From Telmatactis stephensoni (lineage: Eukaryota > Cnidaria > Anthozoa > Actiniaria > Isophelliidae): a DNA stretch of 64,000 bases. Of the stretch, positions 49,401 through 61,600 are shown piece by piece (within the stretch, counting starts at the first letter, position 1; every line of letters begins with the position of its first letter). The notes beneath the pieces were generated by a model. The model was given only the letters and a program-made list of their open reading frames with translations, was not told the origin of the DNA and ran no database searches. The position numbers and the translations under genes were made by a program. Where the stretch lies: assembly GCA_029948255.1 (NCBI GenBank), contig JALIZF010001577.1, positions 310,001 to 374,000 on the forward strand, written 5' to 3'.

Positions 49401-51322
49401 AAAAAAGTTGCAAGAAAGTGTGGCAACAACATTTGTGAGGTTTTGGAGCTCGTTCAAAAACCGCCATCGTGTTGCCGCAACAGTTTTTGGTTTGCAACCA
49501 TTCCCAGGAGAGTGAATTGAACAAAAGTTATGGCAGATACGTTGGTCGTTTTGACCTTGGTTTTCTTTTGTCAAGACCACCAACATGTCTGTCATGTCTG
49601 TTGTCTATACATTTTCCGGGGAATGCTTGGCAATGTTAGCCGCGCTTGTACTGTTGTTCCACTACGCGAACGTTTAACACAACAATTTTGCACTTTAAGC
49701 TGTAGCTTAGTGTAACGTCACCTTCAAAACCACTGACTTTTAAACTACTGCTTTTCAGTTAAGCAGTGAAGGTGTTCGATAATGGATTAACATATATTCA
49801 TCTTTAACCATCTTTGTTATATTTTGTTCAGAATTTCAATCACTTGGTGATATGTACAAAGCATTACAAGCATCACAAGTAGATGGTATGTTTATCGACC
49901 AACACGTGGGTTCACACTACATGTACCAGCTATCAGATACTAATCTAAGAATACTGGCAAGTCTTCCATCAGACATTTTGTACAGAATAGCATTTATGAG
50001 CACCAAATCAAAGTTTTTGATGACCCAAAAGTGTTTTGAAGAAGCCATAGAACATGCATCTTTACAACATATTCTGCAAAAATACGTCACACCTTCTAAG
50101 GTAGGTATTTAAAATCTCGCACGTGTCACCCAAACGTCAAACGCGAAAGAGGACGCCGCACGCTATTGTGTACAAACGGGTCATTTTGCATTTGCCGTAA
50201 ACTGAAAAGTCACTCTCTCGTTTGAGTGCCAAACGCCCAATGCCAGCCGCGAAAGTCGGTCACTCGATCCTCTCCGATGTCTGCTTAAAATATCTAATAG
50301 CTTATTACTTTTGCTATGGATAAATTTGAAAAGGCGCAGACAAAAGAATTAAGAAGCCGTCAGTTTTAACGCGAGGCCTAAAAAAGTGTGAACGTAGCCA
50401 CAACACAATAGCACGATAGACACGTGCTAGAAATATTCTTTTCTCGAACGTACGTAACTGTGGTTATACTGAATGGTCATTTACCATTTCAGACGTTCGA
50501 CTTCAACAATGATTTCATTGGACTTTTCTCGAGCAGGGGCCACAAGAGCTTTCTGTTTTTGCTATCTCTCGCTTGGGTAGTGTCCTTGGCTGTTGGGGTA
50601 GGTTTGGAAATGTTCTTCTCAAGATTGGATATCAACTGTTTTGGGTGTTGTAAAAAGTGTGCGAATAGGAAAACTCGTGGAATGGACAGCATTGACAGAA
50701 AGTTGGAACTCAATGGTAAGAAGGGTAACATTATTGCTAGTTACATCAGCAAGAATCTAGCCCTGAATTTTGAATAGTGTTCGTCTGTATTTTTATTGGA
50801 ATTTCTTGGAACTGCAAAACATAGAATAGTCCCCTTCACAGTTCTCTGTGCCATATTGAAAGGTAGCCATGTCTTTGCATCGAAGCGAGTCGAACGGTGA
50901 GCTTGCAGTGATAGAAATCTGTGAATAATTATCCTAGGTGTTAAAAAAGGTCTCTATCATTGCACGCTCACCGTTCGTCTCGTTTCGATGCAAAGGCACG
51001 GCTACCTTTCAAGATGGCGTAGGGAACTGTGAAGGAGACCATTAACATTGATCTCATACATGGGGTTTTATATCAATATGTTTTATATCAATATTGATAT
51101 GTTAGTTTTATTATCAGGCCCTTCTTTTCTTTTTTAGATTGTCCTTCTGGGAGTTTGCCAGCAAAGGTGCGTCCTGTATCGCTCGACATAAAACCCAATG
51201 ACACAAGCACAGAAAACCTGCTTGAAGAATTACAAAGATTAAGGCTTGTAATCAATCATTTAACAGAGATTGAAGCCGAATTCCTAAGAAGTAAGTTCCT
51301 GTCCAGCGATTGTGCGGGATGA
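43442..51322 (+). CDS. Glutamate-receptor-like channel with potassium selectivity filter (eight exons)
   Basis: Exons 43442-43687, 46553-46843, 48170-48264, 48484-48628, 49270-49333, 49832-50100, 50493-50715 and 51138-51322 join in phase to 505 aa. An N-terminal signal peptide (NWLVFVAMVTRIQG) leads straight into the first ligand-binding half (IVMENPPYVIYNSS). M1 is IFVYTIVLAGLSGICIWIL at about 160-179. The pore loop is GFWWAFVSMTTVGYGDKTP with TTVGYGD at 208-214, split by an intron between G211 and Y212. M2 follows at about 223-247 (FGVMWILVGLVMVAMV), then the second binding half and M3 at about 389-409. The tail carries CFGCCKKC. There is no large amino-terminal domain and no SYTANLAAF gate motif. 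The layout recalls bacterial GluR0 and the rotifer AvGluR1, ligand-gated potassium channels at the membrane. The ligand is unknown: the usual S1 arginine could not be placed. A strong GTAAGT donor at 51293 could extend the C-terminus. Confidence 0.82.
43729..45510. mobile_element. 1.78-kb TTAA-flanked palindrome in receptor intron 1
   Basis: TTAAGGTGGCTGGACCCTAT at the left and its complement at the right. The arms are about 800 bp long and close to identical (out to about 44530 and from about 44708). The mirrored open frames on the two strands (44077-44349, 44962-45162) are the same arm read twice and are not genes. Confidence 0.85.
45987..46496. mobile_element. 510-bp TTAA-flanked MITE in receptor intron 1
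   Basis: TTAAGGTGGCTCGATATAG...CTATATCGAGTCACCTTAA. The arms include ccagttattggacttgaatc. A decayed copy lies in the transposase intron at 16676-17450. Confidence 0.82.
46900..47105. repeat. Degenerate (AAAC)n/(GAAC)n tract
   Basis: Long runs of aaacaaac and gaacgaac variants lie just after the second exon of the receptor gene. The Phe/Cys/Val-rich minus-strand ORFs here are repeat artefacts. Confidence 0.8.
47348..47892. mobile_element. 545-bp TTAA-flanked foldback in receptor intron 2
   Basis: TTAAAGTGCTACTCTGATC and its complement form the ends. The arms are about 190 bp and include gtcgatgacgtca and tactagatttttagcg. Non-coding. Confidence 0.82.
47955..48052. repeat. Half element of the TTAAGGTAGTTC family
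   Basis: It ends atgctccggaactaccttaa at 48052 and matches 11733-11830 in reverse complement over nearly 100 bp. No opposite end is visible. A (GAT)n tract at about 48287-48312 follows in the next intron. Confidence 0.65.
49112..49177. repeat. 66-bp hairpin
   Basis: GTAGCCTGCGTCACATCCG at the left pairs with CGGATGTGACGTAGGCTAC at the right, with aatact/agtatt inside. It lies in an intron of the receptor gene. Confidence 0.8.
50827..51046. mobile_element. 220-bp foldback in receptor intron 7
   Basis: Left arm agtccccttcacagttctct and tgcatcgaagcgagtcgaac; right arm gttcgtctcgtttcgatgca and aactgtgaaggagacc. Non-coding. Confidence 0.75.
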
Positions 51323-51489
51323 TCTTGTTGTGGAATATCCAAGCAGAAGCAGCATCGCCCAACACAATAAGGATCCGAACTTTGATGATCAATTTTGTTG
51401 AGCAAAAGGAACGCTTCAATGCAAGTTGCAACATGTTCAGTTAAAGTTGTAATACAAAGTTGTACAAGTCAATGATGAGTTTAAGCTCA

Positions 51490-51620
51490 GAATCATGATG
51501 CAACTTTTACTGCAACTTTTCTGCAATGGTATGTTGCATGCAACATGTTGCAGCATGTGTTGTGGTACGATGCATGCATGCAACATGTAACATGTATTGT
51601 GGCAGTTGCATGCAACATGT
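51490..51620. repeat. Palindromic tgcaacatg repeat cluster
   Basis: TGTTGCATGCAACATG-like strings occur at least four times within 130 bp. Related gcaacgttgcg/cgtgcaac motifs appear near 49090, 54005, 59465 and 61990. Confidence 0.6.
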
Positions 51621-51984
51621 TACGGCATGAGTCGACTCCTCCAACATTTGCAGGAATAGAATCAAGTTCAATTTCTGCAGGTTGAGAGCAACTGCTACGT
51701 AGATATACTCATGGTGCAACTGCTGTTATGAGCTGAATGTTGCAAGAAAAATTGCACCATGTGTCAATCTGTGCCTTTACTTTTACAAGAGTTACCCAGA
51801 ATTGCAAGAGTCATGACATTGACAATCTCTGTCACTACAGTCTTCTTCTGGAGAAAACCTAGACGTTCTCAAAGTTGTCAGTCCCGCTTTTTAATTTTTG
51901 GCTTAAGCGTAAAAAAATAAATAAATCCCGAAGAATAATGACTAAAATAAAGACTAAACATAAAGGCTTAACACGTTGTAACAA

Positions 51985-52350
51985 AAAAAGCTATTTCATA
52001 CAAGGTTGACGGGGGTGAATGGCAATCGGCAATTGGTGATTGCACGACCGAAAGGAAATTTGGGTAACAAGAATTGCTTCATTTTCATTAATTAAATACC
52101 CCAGCAATGCTGGTACCATGCAGTAAACGCGCGTTATCAACATGGTGAGTCGGCAAATACTACACAAGAAATGCTTGCATTTTGTAATTATAGTTCTATA
52201 GAAATAAGTCTGATTTGAATACGTATAACCAGCAGTCATTTCGGTCTTGGCTAAAACGTATTTTGAAATTAGTGTATAGAGCTATTTCAAAAAAGGTTGG
52301 CGGGGCGAACGGCGATCGGCGATTGCACGACCGAAAGGAACTGTGGTCAC
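51985..52350. repeat. Directly repeated segment (two copies)
   Basis: agctatttca...ggttg-cgggg...gattgcacgaccgaaaggaa occurs at about 51990-52060 and 52280-52345 with several substitutions. There is no coding function. Confidence 0.65.
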
Positions 52351-52585
52351 GCTATTAGACAGCTATCCGGCGCGAAGATATGAATCGCCTATCGACCACT
52401 TTGTCCAAAAAGGTCTTTAAAAAAACCCTGCAGAATAGTTATCGTCGTGCATAAGCCTAGTAAGCCAATTTAAGAATTAATACAGGACACAAAACTGAGA
52501 TTACTCAATACAATGCAGCCATGAACAAGTTTACTAGAAAGACATTATTAAGTTATTAGAATTATTGAATAGATATCTGAATCCC

Positions 52586-53834
52586 TCATAGACTTGATGT
52601 AGTAGTATTTTGGACGTTTTGCTCTGTCATAATACGTTGCAAGGAGTTATCAGAGTCTACTAGTAAAGACTCCAACGGTTCATATAAATCTTCAAGGTTC
52701 TCAAGGTGTTTTCGTCCCTGTCTGATTCCTCGTTCAAGGGTATCGATGAGTTTACTATCACCCTACAAAATACATACATCAGAGCCTTTAATGTTTAGTT
52801 TATGGTTTACATAGAGGATGGCATTGATGTGTGTGCCTCTCTACCTAAGAGTGATATTCCAGGTTGAAAACGTTGCGCCTTCTATGCCCTCCCTCCAACG
52901 GTGTGAGGGCATAAAAGGCGATATAACGCGCGCGCGCTGATTGGCCGGCTCGCACTCAAGAACGTCAAAAAATTTCATCAAATAATATAAAACGCGTGCG
53001 CATGTCTCTGTATTGCGATATAAACACTGGATCCTCTGGAAGATGTAGAGCACTCAAACAGCAAGAGAAATACTAGGCTACACCTCATGTTCCTAAGCTT
53101 GCTTTTCTTGTGCTCAACATCTCCCATTTTGTTTGTATCACGGTACAGAGACGTGCGCGCGTTATATGTTATTTATTATAAAATATTTGAGATAACGCGC
53201 GCGCTGATTGGCTGGCTACCATAAAACGCTCTGGAAGATGTAGAGCACTCGAAAAGCAAGAGAAACACTCGGCTACGCCTCGTGTTCCTAAGCTTGCTTT
53301 TCTTGTGCTCGGCATCTCCCATCGTGTTTATATCGCAGTACAGAGACAAGCGCGCACGTTTTATATTGTTTAATAAGCTACACATATTAGAGGGAAGCAA
53401 AAACGAGGATGTGAGGAATCACGACGGTGGAATGTCAAACTGCCATTATCGTTCATATCACAAACCACAAAATAGACGAAAAGTAAGCCTAATCCGAATC
53501 GAGAATTACATGCAGATACTGTAGACTTACGTTACGCCAAAACACGAACCTTATTAAAACTACTTTCGTTGTGAAGGTCACGTAACAAAGATCCTTGCAT
53601 TTCGAGCTTGAGCCTTAAATCCTGTCAGTAATAAAAGATAAACATAAACAATTAAATTTAACTTGCGAAGTTTAAACGTGGAGGAACAATTTAGGAGGAA
53701 CGACCAAGAGCCATTTGTGTATCTAGTGTATCATTCATTTAGTTCGTCACAGCTCAGTAAGACGGTGATGTGGTAGTTCTTTGGATTGATCTGTCATGCA
53801 GTCAGCCAGTGCATCACGGCCCTCCGTCCATGGA

Positions 53835-53872
<38 letters not shown>

Positions 53873-54820
53873 AGCCAGTCAGTCAGTCATCAGTCAGTCA
53901 GTCAGTTAGTCAGTCAGTCAGTCAGTCAGTCAGTCAGTCAGTCAGTCAGTCAGTCAGTCAGTCAAGATCCGAGCACAGGATACAACTTGTCTTGTTTTGT
54001 AACTTTCTGCAACGTTGCGTGCAACAGAGTTGTACCGTCTGTCTACCCCTGGAACAGTTGCGCCCAACAGATCGAGTTCCACTTCTGCATCTTTTTTTAC
54101 ACAAAGGGGTGGACACACGGTACAACTGTGTTCCGCGCAATGTTGCAAAAAGAGTCAGCCAGCCAGTTACCATTTCTCGTCTTACCTTGATTGCTGCTCC
54201 AATGTTGTCAATTCTTTTCTCGTCCTCTTTCCAGGAAACTTTACGATTTTGCGAAGATTTTCGATTTTCGATTTTTCTCAAAGCCTGTTTTGCTTTCCTC
54301 ATCGAAATGGCAAGTACACGTATCTTTTCTTTGTCTTCAAGACGACGCATCTCCAGACGAGACAAAATAGTTTTTAGACTTTTTAAATCCATTTCCTAAA
54401 ATATTGAGAATATATATTGAGAATATATACATGAAGCTCATCGACTATCCACGAGTTCAATATATTGCTCAAGAACTGTTTACACGCCTCGACGTTATCA
54501 ACTGAGCACAAATTACCATGTTTTCCCCTCCCGCAAACTTCACCTGCTCAATAACTCGTTCTTCAAGTATTATTAATCTTTTCAATAGTAGCTGTGTGTT
54601 GTCAGTTTTCTGATCTGCAGTGATATTTACAATTGTATAAAGAATTTAGTATCATTAGCAAAAAACAAAGGTTAGGCGCGTAGTACAAATGAAGTGGTTG
54701 ATTCATGAGTACTTTTTATCACAATTCTCGATAAACTAGTATAAACTTACCGTGTGGTTCACTTTTGGTGTCTTTCCTTCCATCTATACATTTTACAAGA
54801 CCATCTAAACAGTTCCCCAT
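52586..54820 (-). CDS. Small coiled-coil protein with MGNC acylation start (five exons)
   Basis: Exons 54820-54751, 54614-54544, 54395-54186, 53621-53550 and 52762-52586 join in phase to 199 aa. The start MGNCLDGLVKC puts Gly2 and Cys4 in the arrangement of N-myristoylated and palmitoylated proteins, so membrane attachment is likely. The rest is charged and helical, with heptad-like stretches (QLLLKRLIILEERVIEQEMD, then KSLKTILSRLEMRRLEDKEK, and LIDTLERGIRQGRKHLENLE). No domain family was recognised. An ESCRT-III-like helical bundle was considered because of the length and acylated start, but sequence support is weak. The donor of exon 4 (GTTCGT) is non-ideal. Confidence 0.65.
53030..53370. 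repeat. Tandemly duplicated palindromic repeat
   Basis: ctctggaagatgtagagcac occurs at about 53034 and 53229. Each copy is followed by ggctac-cctc-tgttcctaag and cttgcttttcttgtgctc, which pairs with the first string. Between them is cgcgcgctgattggctggc. It lies in the last intron of the coiled-coil gene. Confidence 0.7.
53828..53963. repeat. (TCTG)n followed by (CAGT)n microsatellites
   Basis: About ten TCTG units run directly into about 22 CAGT units. The two arrays are near-complements, so the junction can fold. Ser/Val/Gln-rich open frames here are artefacts. Confidence 0.92.
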
Positions 54821-55069
54821 TGTTGTGAAGTCTCTCTGCGCTCATTTGCACACAGTTCCACACAGTTCAGTTACACAATTCTAAGTCCCAAGGCTCTTAT
54901 AGTGACATCAAAAGCGCGTGCGTGTTGATGGCGACAACCTGTGGATTGCTCGCGCCCTTTGTAACGGCTTTGCGGCCATTCATCTTCCCGGAGTTTCCCA
55001 GAATTCCTTACGATTCAGCGCGTGCAAGTTAAAGCACAGGGAGCCCAAGCACAACTTTTGAGTGTTTTG

Positions 55070-55200
55070 TACTCTATATTGAGAAAATATAAAGAACTCT
55101 TAAACTAGAGTCGCTCTTAGTTTGTTAATCGTTCTTTATATTTTCTCTCGTGCGTCTATAACGCCATGGGCGCGCGGCTTTCTGTTGTCTAATTGATAAA
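55070..55200. repeat. Partial hairpin repeat
   Basis: gagaaaatataaagaactct and gttctttatattttctc pair. The right flank cgtctataacgccatgggcg...ctttctgttgtctaattgat matches the more complete copy at 58388-58570. It lies upstream of the coiled-coil gene. Confidence 0.68.
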
Positions 55201-55638
55201 TAAATGCTATCAAGATAGTATATGCTCTCTTTAGCATTATAAAAATTTTTTGTCCCTTGGCCCTTCTTCCGCGCGCAAAATTATAAAGAATTTTTGGGAA
55301 CTGCGGGAAGGTGAATAAACAAGAAAGACACGCAAGTGCGCTTGAACTTTCGAGTCTTGTGTGCGGATTTTCACAGACACGCAGAGTAAGTGGTGAGACT
55401 AGTTTTACTACTATAGTTTATTTAATGATATAACCAAAAACTATCAATATACTTACAATTGGTAGGAAGAACTATTTACATCAGTGGATAATGGCTGTAA
55501 AATGAAAGACGCAAAAAGAACAAAATGCAGCTAAAAGTACACCATGAATGCATGCATGAAATACTGAAAACGCACAGTACAGAAAACAAGCACAATACGT
55601 TGTTGCTATAGCTACACTATATACATTAGGGTATTCGC

Positions 55639-58600
55639 CTAGTTATCAGAACTCGTGCCAAAATGATCACTAAAGCGTCTGAACTTGTCGGCCAGCCTAC
55701 TAGATGTCTTACGCAAATTCCCAGACACACTTCGTACTATTTTGTTCCTCTTGACCTTCCTCTTTAAACCTCTGGTCCAGGAACCACACCCAGGCATACC
55801 AGAACGAGACCTTGTCTCAGGTCTTGCATTAGAAATTTCTTTGAGCTGGCGTCGTATTCTCCAGGGCCTGTTATCCTCTTCCCCGTGTATATACGGCATA
55901 TATTCAAGCTCGGAGACAGAAATGTCAGAGGTCAAGGAAGTGTTACTATATGAACGAGAATGGATCATGGAGGTATAGTGCCTGTCTAGCTTATTTAGAT
56001 ATTCAGATGTATCACCACTTGTGTCATGCTCGTAGTCTCTCGCCAAGTCTACTGCAGTACGCCCTTCAAAATCCTCTGAGTAAGGGTTGCCACCCATCTT
56101 GAGTAGTAACTTGAGGCATTCTTTTCTACCCCATACAGAAGCCACGTGTACAGGGGTTAAGCCATCTGATGATTTGATGTTGGGATTGCCACCAAAGTCA
56201 AGTAAAAGTCGTGTAAAGTGGAAGCATAATGATGATTTCATGCCAGCAGCAAGATGTAGAGGGCTGACCCCATCTATCACTAGGCTAGGATTGGCTCCTT
56301 CGTTGAGAAGCTGTATAGCCTGCCTAAATAAAACAAAATGTGGAATTTGTGTGTAGTTTTGAGGATGAGGTTTTATTAGTAAATAAAATCATATGTCCCG
56401 TCTCCTCTTCTCCCTCCCCATCCCCCCCCCCTCACCCCTCACCCCTCACCCCCCACCCCATCCGAGAGGGCGTGATACTCAGGTGAACTTAGATAACCGC
56501 ATCATTTTGTCCACTGGATAAGGTTTTATCCAACGAACAGAGATAACCAGTCATCGTGCAACCGACACTAAAAGGCCAACATACTTCTCCTAAACTACCA
56601 AAATAGCCACCCTTACACACAATGTTAGATAGAGTTGAGAGTTATATGTAAGAATGGATGCTACTTAGTACATGCTTCGAAATGAAAAGAGACTACATTT
56701 ATAAGCTAAACTGTTAATTACTTACTTCATGTCTTCTTCTTCGACTGCTGAAATCAATTTTCGAGTCAACAATTTGACGTCTTTACGTTCAATAACGTTT
56801 TCATCACTATAACATTTAAAGAAGAGCACCATTTTATAATAATCTAATGTTTGTTTTAAGGTGATTTGACACTAAACAACTTCTAACGCAACATTGTTGG
56901 GCTAAAACCTGCCATAGAACGCGCGGCTGAAAGAAATTAATGACAATAATGATGTGAGGCTCTACTGTGAGCTCATTCAAAAACCCCCAACATATTGCTG
57001 TAATATTGTTGTATAAAAACTAGCTCTAGCCGGGTGCCATGCTACCTTACGCCAACAATATAGAGCAGATTTCGTATGAGTGTGAAACGTGACCCTGTCA
57101 GTGTCATGATGAAATTTCTGCCGTACCCGTGCTGTGACCGTGCGGTGGCGTTTTCACAGTCATACGAAAACTACTCTATGGCAACAGAGTTACGTAAAAG
57201 TTCCCGTTCTGCGTTACATCATCTTTAAACCGTTGCTTTTGCATCGCTTAGAGGGGCGAGGGGCGCTTTGTTCACAAATACAGGATTAAAATCATTAGAA
57301 GGTGTTATTAGACTGGAGGGTTTCTTTCGTACCTTTTTGTATTGTCTGGATCTGTATACTCCTTAATGGATGGTCTGTTTTGGGGATGAGTAAATGACAC
57401 CTGTACCGCATTGCTTCTGGTGCTTCTTCTTCTCTGTTCTCTATCAGTTCTGTAGTTGTTCTCATCTATCAGCGTGCACTGCACAGCACTGTCCGTCGTC
57501 TCAGTAGCAACACTCTCACTATCAGTGTAAGTACCTTTGTACTGTCCCTCGTTTTGGAATTCATTATCCAATTCTGATTCTGTTGGCGCTTCACAACTGG
57601 ACGTGCTTGGAGTACGGTTGAGTGGCTTCTGATAAGATCTTCTACTGCGTCTTCTCACTTTGCTCTCGTCGTTATTTAGCTCGCTGTCTAAACTATCTGA
57701 ACTGGCTAACTGTGGTATTCTCTCTGGAGACTGTTAACAATTTACAAAGATTATTGTTTTGCTCTAGCTCTTTCTCAGTATTTAGCTGACTGTCTGTCTG
57801 CCTGCCTGCCTGCCCACCTGTCTGAAAATTTGTCTGTCTGTCGCCTAGTGCAGGTGCTCTCACCACTCGGCCAACCATGCCACCCACTACACAAACATTG
57901 AGCATTTCTATATATACGTACCTCTGATATTCTTTGTGCTTCGTTATCAAGTGCTGTGGGTATAACACCCTTAGTCGGTGTTGGTTGTCTAGGTTGCATT
58001 GTTTTAGGCGAAACACCTCTAGATGATGCTCCATTGCTCCTTGTTTCTGAACCACTTACAGATTGTCTACAGCGTCGTAACTGGACAGAAGAACAATAAA
58101 CATTAAAGGACAGTAATGGTAATACACTGATACCGATGTTATATAATATTAGTATTAGTATTTATAACATAGCTACAATTTTACGCGCGCTCTGATTGGC
58201 CAGAAAGCTATGAACTATTTGCCCATGGGCTACACTGCGCGCGCACTATCTTCGTCGTCGTCTTTTTCAAATCGTTCGTTTTTAAGATGGCGACACATAT
58301 AACGCGCGTTCTGATTGGCTGACAAATCTATGAACTATTTCCCCATGAGCTGCACGGCTCCGTTTTTAACGTTCTAGGCTCTGTTATAAATCAATTAGAC
58401 AACAGAAAGCCGCTTGCCCATTGCGTTATAGACGCACTTGAGAAAATATAAAGAACTCTTAACAAACTAGAGTCGCACTCGGCTACGCCTCGTGCCACTG
58501 TTACGTTTGTTAATCGTTCTTTACATTTTCTCTCGTGCGTCTATAATGCCATGGGCGTGCGCCTTTTTTTCTTTTTCTTTTTTTTTTTGTTAGAGAATAT

Positions 58601-61600
58601 GTCGTGAAAGATGATGGTGATGATAACTCGAAGAGAACAAAAACTGGTTGAGTGATAGGAATGACATCATGTACTGATGATGAAATGATTAGAGAGAAAT
58701 GAATGATGGTGATGAAGTATAAATCAGAATGATTTTTAGGGCGAAATTACCTGTTGTTCGATTGCTCGATAATATTCACACTGACTGCAATCACAGTGAG
58801 CAGGCTGATTCTGTTGATCCTCAGAATGGTTCTTAGCATAGCTTTCTGACAAGTGTGTAAAAAGACACAAATTAAACAACCAGCAAGTTTATTTGCCAAA
58901 CAGCTGCGGCAAGTCTAATGTTAAAAGGCTACCTTGAAAGTCTCCTACCTTTACACACTATCAAAATTGCTGAGCAAAATTTCAGAGGCTGGATATTCTA
59001 AAATTATGCCTAAGACTAAATAATTCAGCATCTTTTTTTGTAGTTACCTCTTTTCTCCTTACGACTGTTCCTCTTTGTAATTCTATAACAAATACAAATA
59101 CGACGCTTAAGAACAAGGCACACAATACGACAAGGCGCGCAAAATCATCTATAACGAAGGCGAGTGTTGCAAAAGTTGATAATGAATTGTGCATGACTTC
59201 TGCGACATCGCTCACAACAAACTACAACATGCCAGAATATAACGTAATCTATAACATGTAGGACAACACAATGCTGTATACGTGATAGATATGCTTTTAA
59301 GTCACGCACAGGTAAAATTTAAAAAAAGATTAGCGTTGCGTGCAAAGTCACCTGACTTCTTCTAGCCTTTAGATACATGTATTCCTTGTGAATGTGCAAT
59401 TCCCAACCCCCCCTTACCTACACACACACACGATGCAATTTCTACTGCAACTTTTTCTACAACATCGCGTGCAAAAATATTTTTGATGCCCTTCTTCCTG
59501 TCATACTGCGCGCAACTGGCTTTCCGTGGTCGCACGATTCAACTTTGCGCAATTCTAGTCCTGCAGCAGTTGCGCATGCTCACAACGTCGTTGTACGCAA
59601 AATGTTGCATGGGTGGACAAACGGTGCAACTTTGTAAGCACAATGTTACAAAAAAATGTTTGAATGATGAAATATGCCACAGTAAAATCAAAGTGTAATA
59701 GTTTGGGACAAAACAACATTAGGAAAATAAGGACTCGTAACTTACTGTTCTTTAGGAGTACTTGAGAGATCTCTGTTAGAATCAATCATTTCTAAAATAA
59801 ACAAGAAAACATAAGTCAAGAACTGAGAATAAGTAACAACTTTGAAAACAGTAACGACATTTGATCATCTATTCCATCATAGCTTGGCAATAAAAGTAAC
59901 AACAACAACAACAACAACATCCGTAATGCCAAGACACAAATAACGTCATTTCATATATTGCTTCGTTTATTACGCGAGCTCTGAATGGTCGAGAACCGTG
60001 TGTGATTACAGTACACATGCACAGACGTCACAGATCTTACGCGCGCTATGATTGGATAAAATATATCGAAAAAAATTGTATAAAGTAAATAATTTCCATT
60101 TTTCCTTGCGTCTATTAGTATACATTTTGGTTTTCTTCACATTTTGACGTCATCTGTGCATCTATTAACGTACAAACGCACGGAAAAATTGAATATATTT
60201 GTTAAATAATCATAATCACTTTCAACATCAGCAAAAGGGACCACAATTGTCACAGCTAGTCATCCCTGTAACTATGCTCATTTACCAGTAAAGATCCTTC
60301 AACAGATTTCATGATATTCATACCTTCACTTGGTGAATTAAGTGCGTCCAATGCCAATTCTAAATCAGCTTTCTGCTGAGCCGGCTTGCGCAGGAGTGAA
60401 AGTGAATCCTTGTTGTTTTCTGTTGAAGCTTTTCTATGCTGTAAACAAAACGGGTTACGGTTTAATGGAATTCATCCTTTACAGAAAATGCGCGATCTAG
60501 TTTTGATGGATTAAGTGCGTCCAATATCAATTCTAAATCAACTTTCTGTTGAGGTTTTCGCGGGAGTGAAACTTACTGAATCTTTGTTCTTTTCTGTTGA
60601 CGCTTTCCTATGCTGTTAACAAAAAGGATAAGGATTTAATGGAATCCATCCTTTAGAGAAAATGCGCAGTCTAGTTTTAATGGTAATGAAAGGGGGTTTA
60701 ACTCACCAGATGACCCTGGTCTTTAAGCTTTGATATAGAGTCAGTAGTGCTGCGCCTCTTGGTAAGATTACTGTTTGATGTCTGTATCGTGCTATGAAAG
60801 ATTATATACAAATAACGTAAATACTATGGTACATCAGGGGCGGATCCAGGGGGGTGTCCATAGGTGCACCGGACACCCCCTAGCGCCGTACGAGATGACG
60901 TCATCAGACTCCATTGTTAGGAGGCCGCCATCTTGGATGTGACGTCATCTCTCAGGAGGCCTATTTGGGACACCCCTTTGCAAAATCCTGGATCCGCCCC
61001 TGTACATCCAGGTAAATTTAGCAGATTAATCATCAACATACCTTTTGTTGTCAGTTATAGACGCACACAAAGAAGTACCTATGAATATAATAATTGTGTA
61101 ACATTTGATTACAACTGATCTCTGATAATAAATCTAATCGGATGCAGGTCTCTCAACGACCTTTTCTAAGCGAGAAAGTGAGTGGACTGTTGTTTTAACT
61201 TGGGACGACTTGTGGCGACTTGCAAAAATCTTTCAGTTCAACTGATTGATTTTTAAGTTACAGCAACAAAGCTTCATACAAAAGTAACTTGTGTCCCTCG
61301 TGCCCGCCACGGACATTGAATAGTTTCAATTTCATCAATTTAAATATGTAGAGAATTCCTCCTTTTGTAGTTTAGACATAAAGACATGTAAACCTAAGCA
61401 GATCAATTTTTCCAATTAACATCTTTTTGTTCACTCACTTGATCGTTTGTTGTAGAATAAGAGATAAGCGCTTGTTTGGCATGAAGAACTTGGGCATTCC
61501 TATGAAACATACAAGTTTAGACAGGGTATATGTATATTAAGAAATAAGCGCACTTATTGCTCACATGGAATATTATTAATGGAATAGTGGTTGCTACAGA

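Noticed and set aside
53770..54399. Plus-strand 209-codon ORF with Val-Ser-Gln repeats
   Set aside because: Reads through tetranucleotide arrays and the antisense of a real coiled-coil exon (54395-54186).
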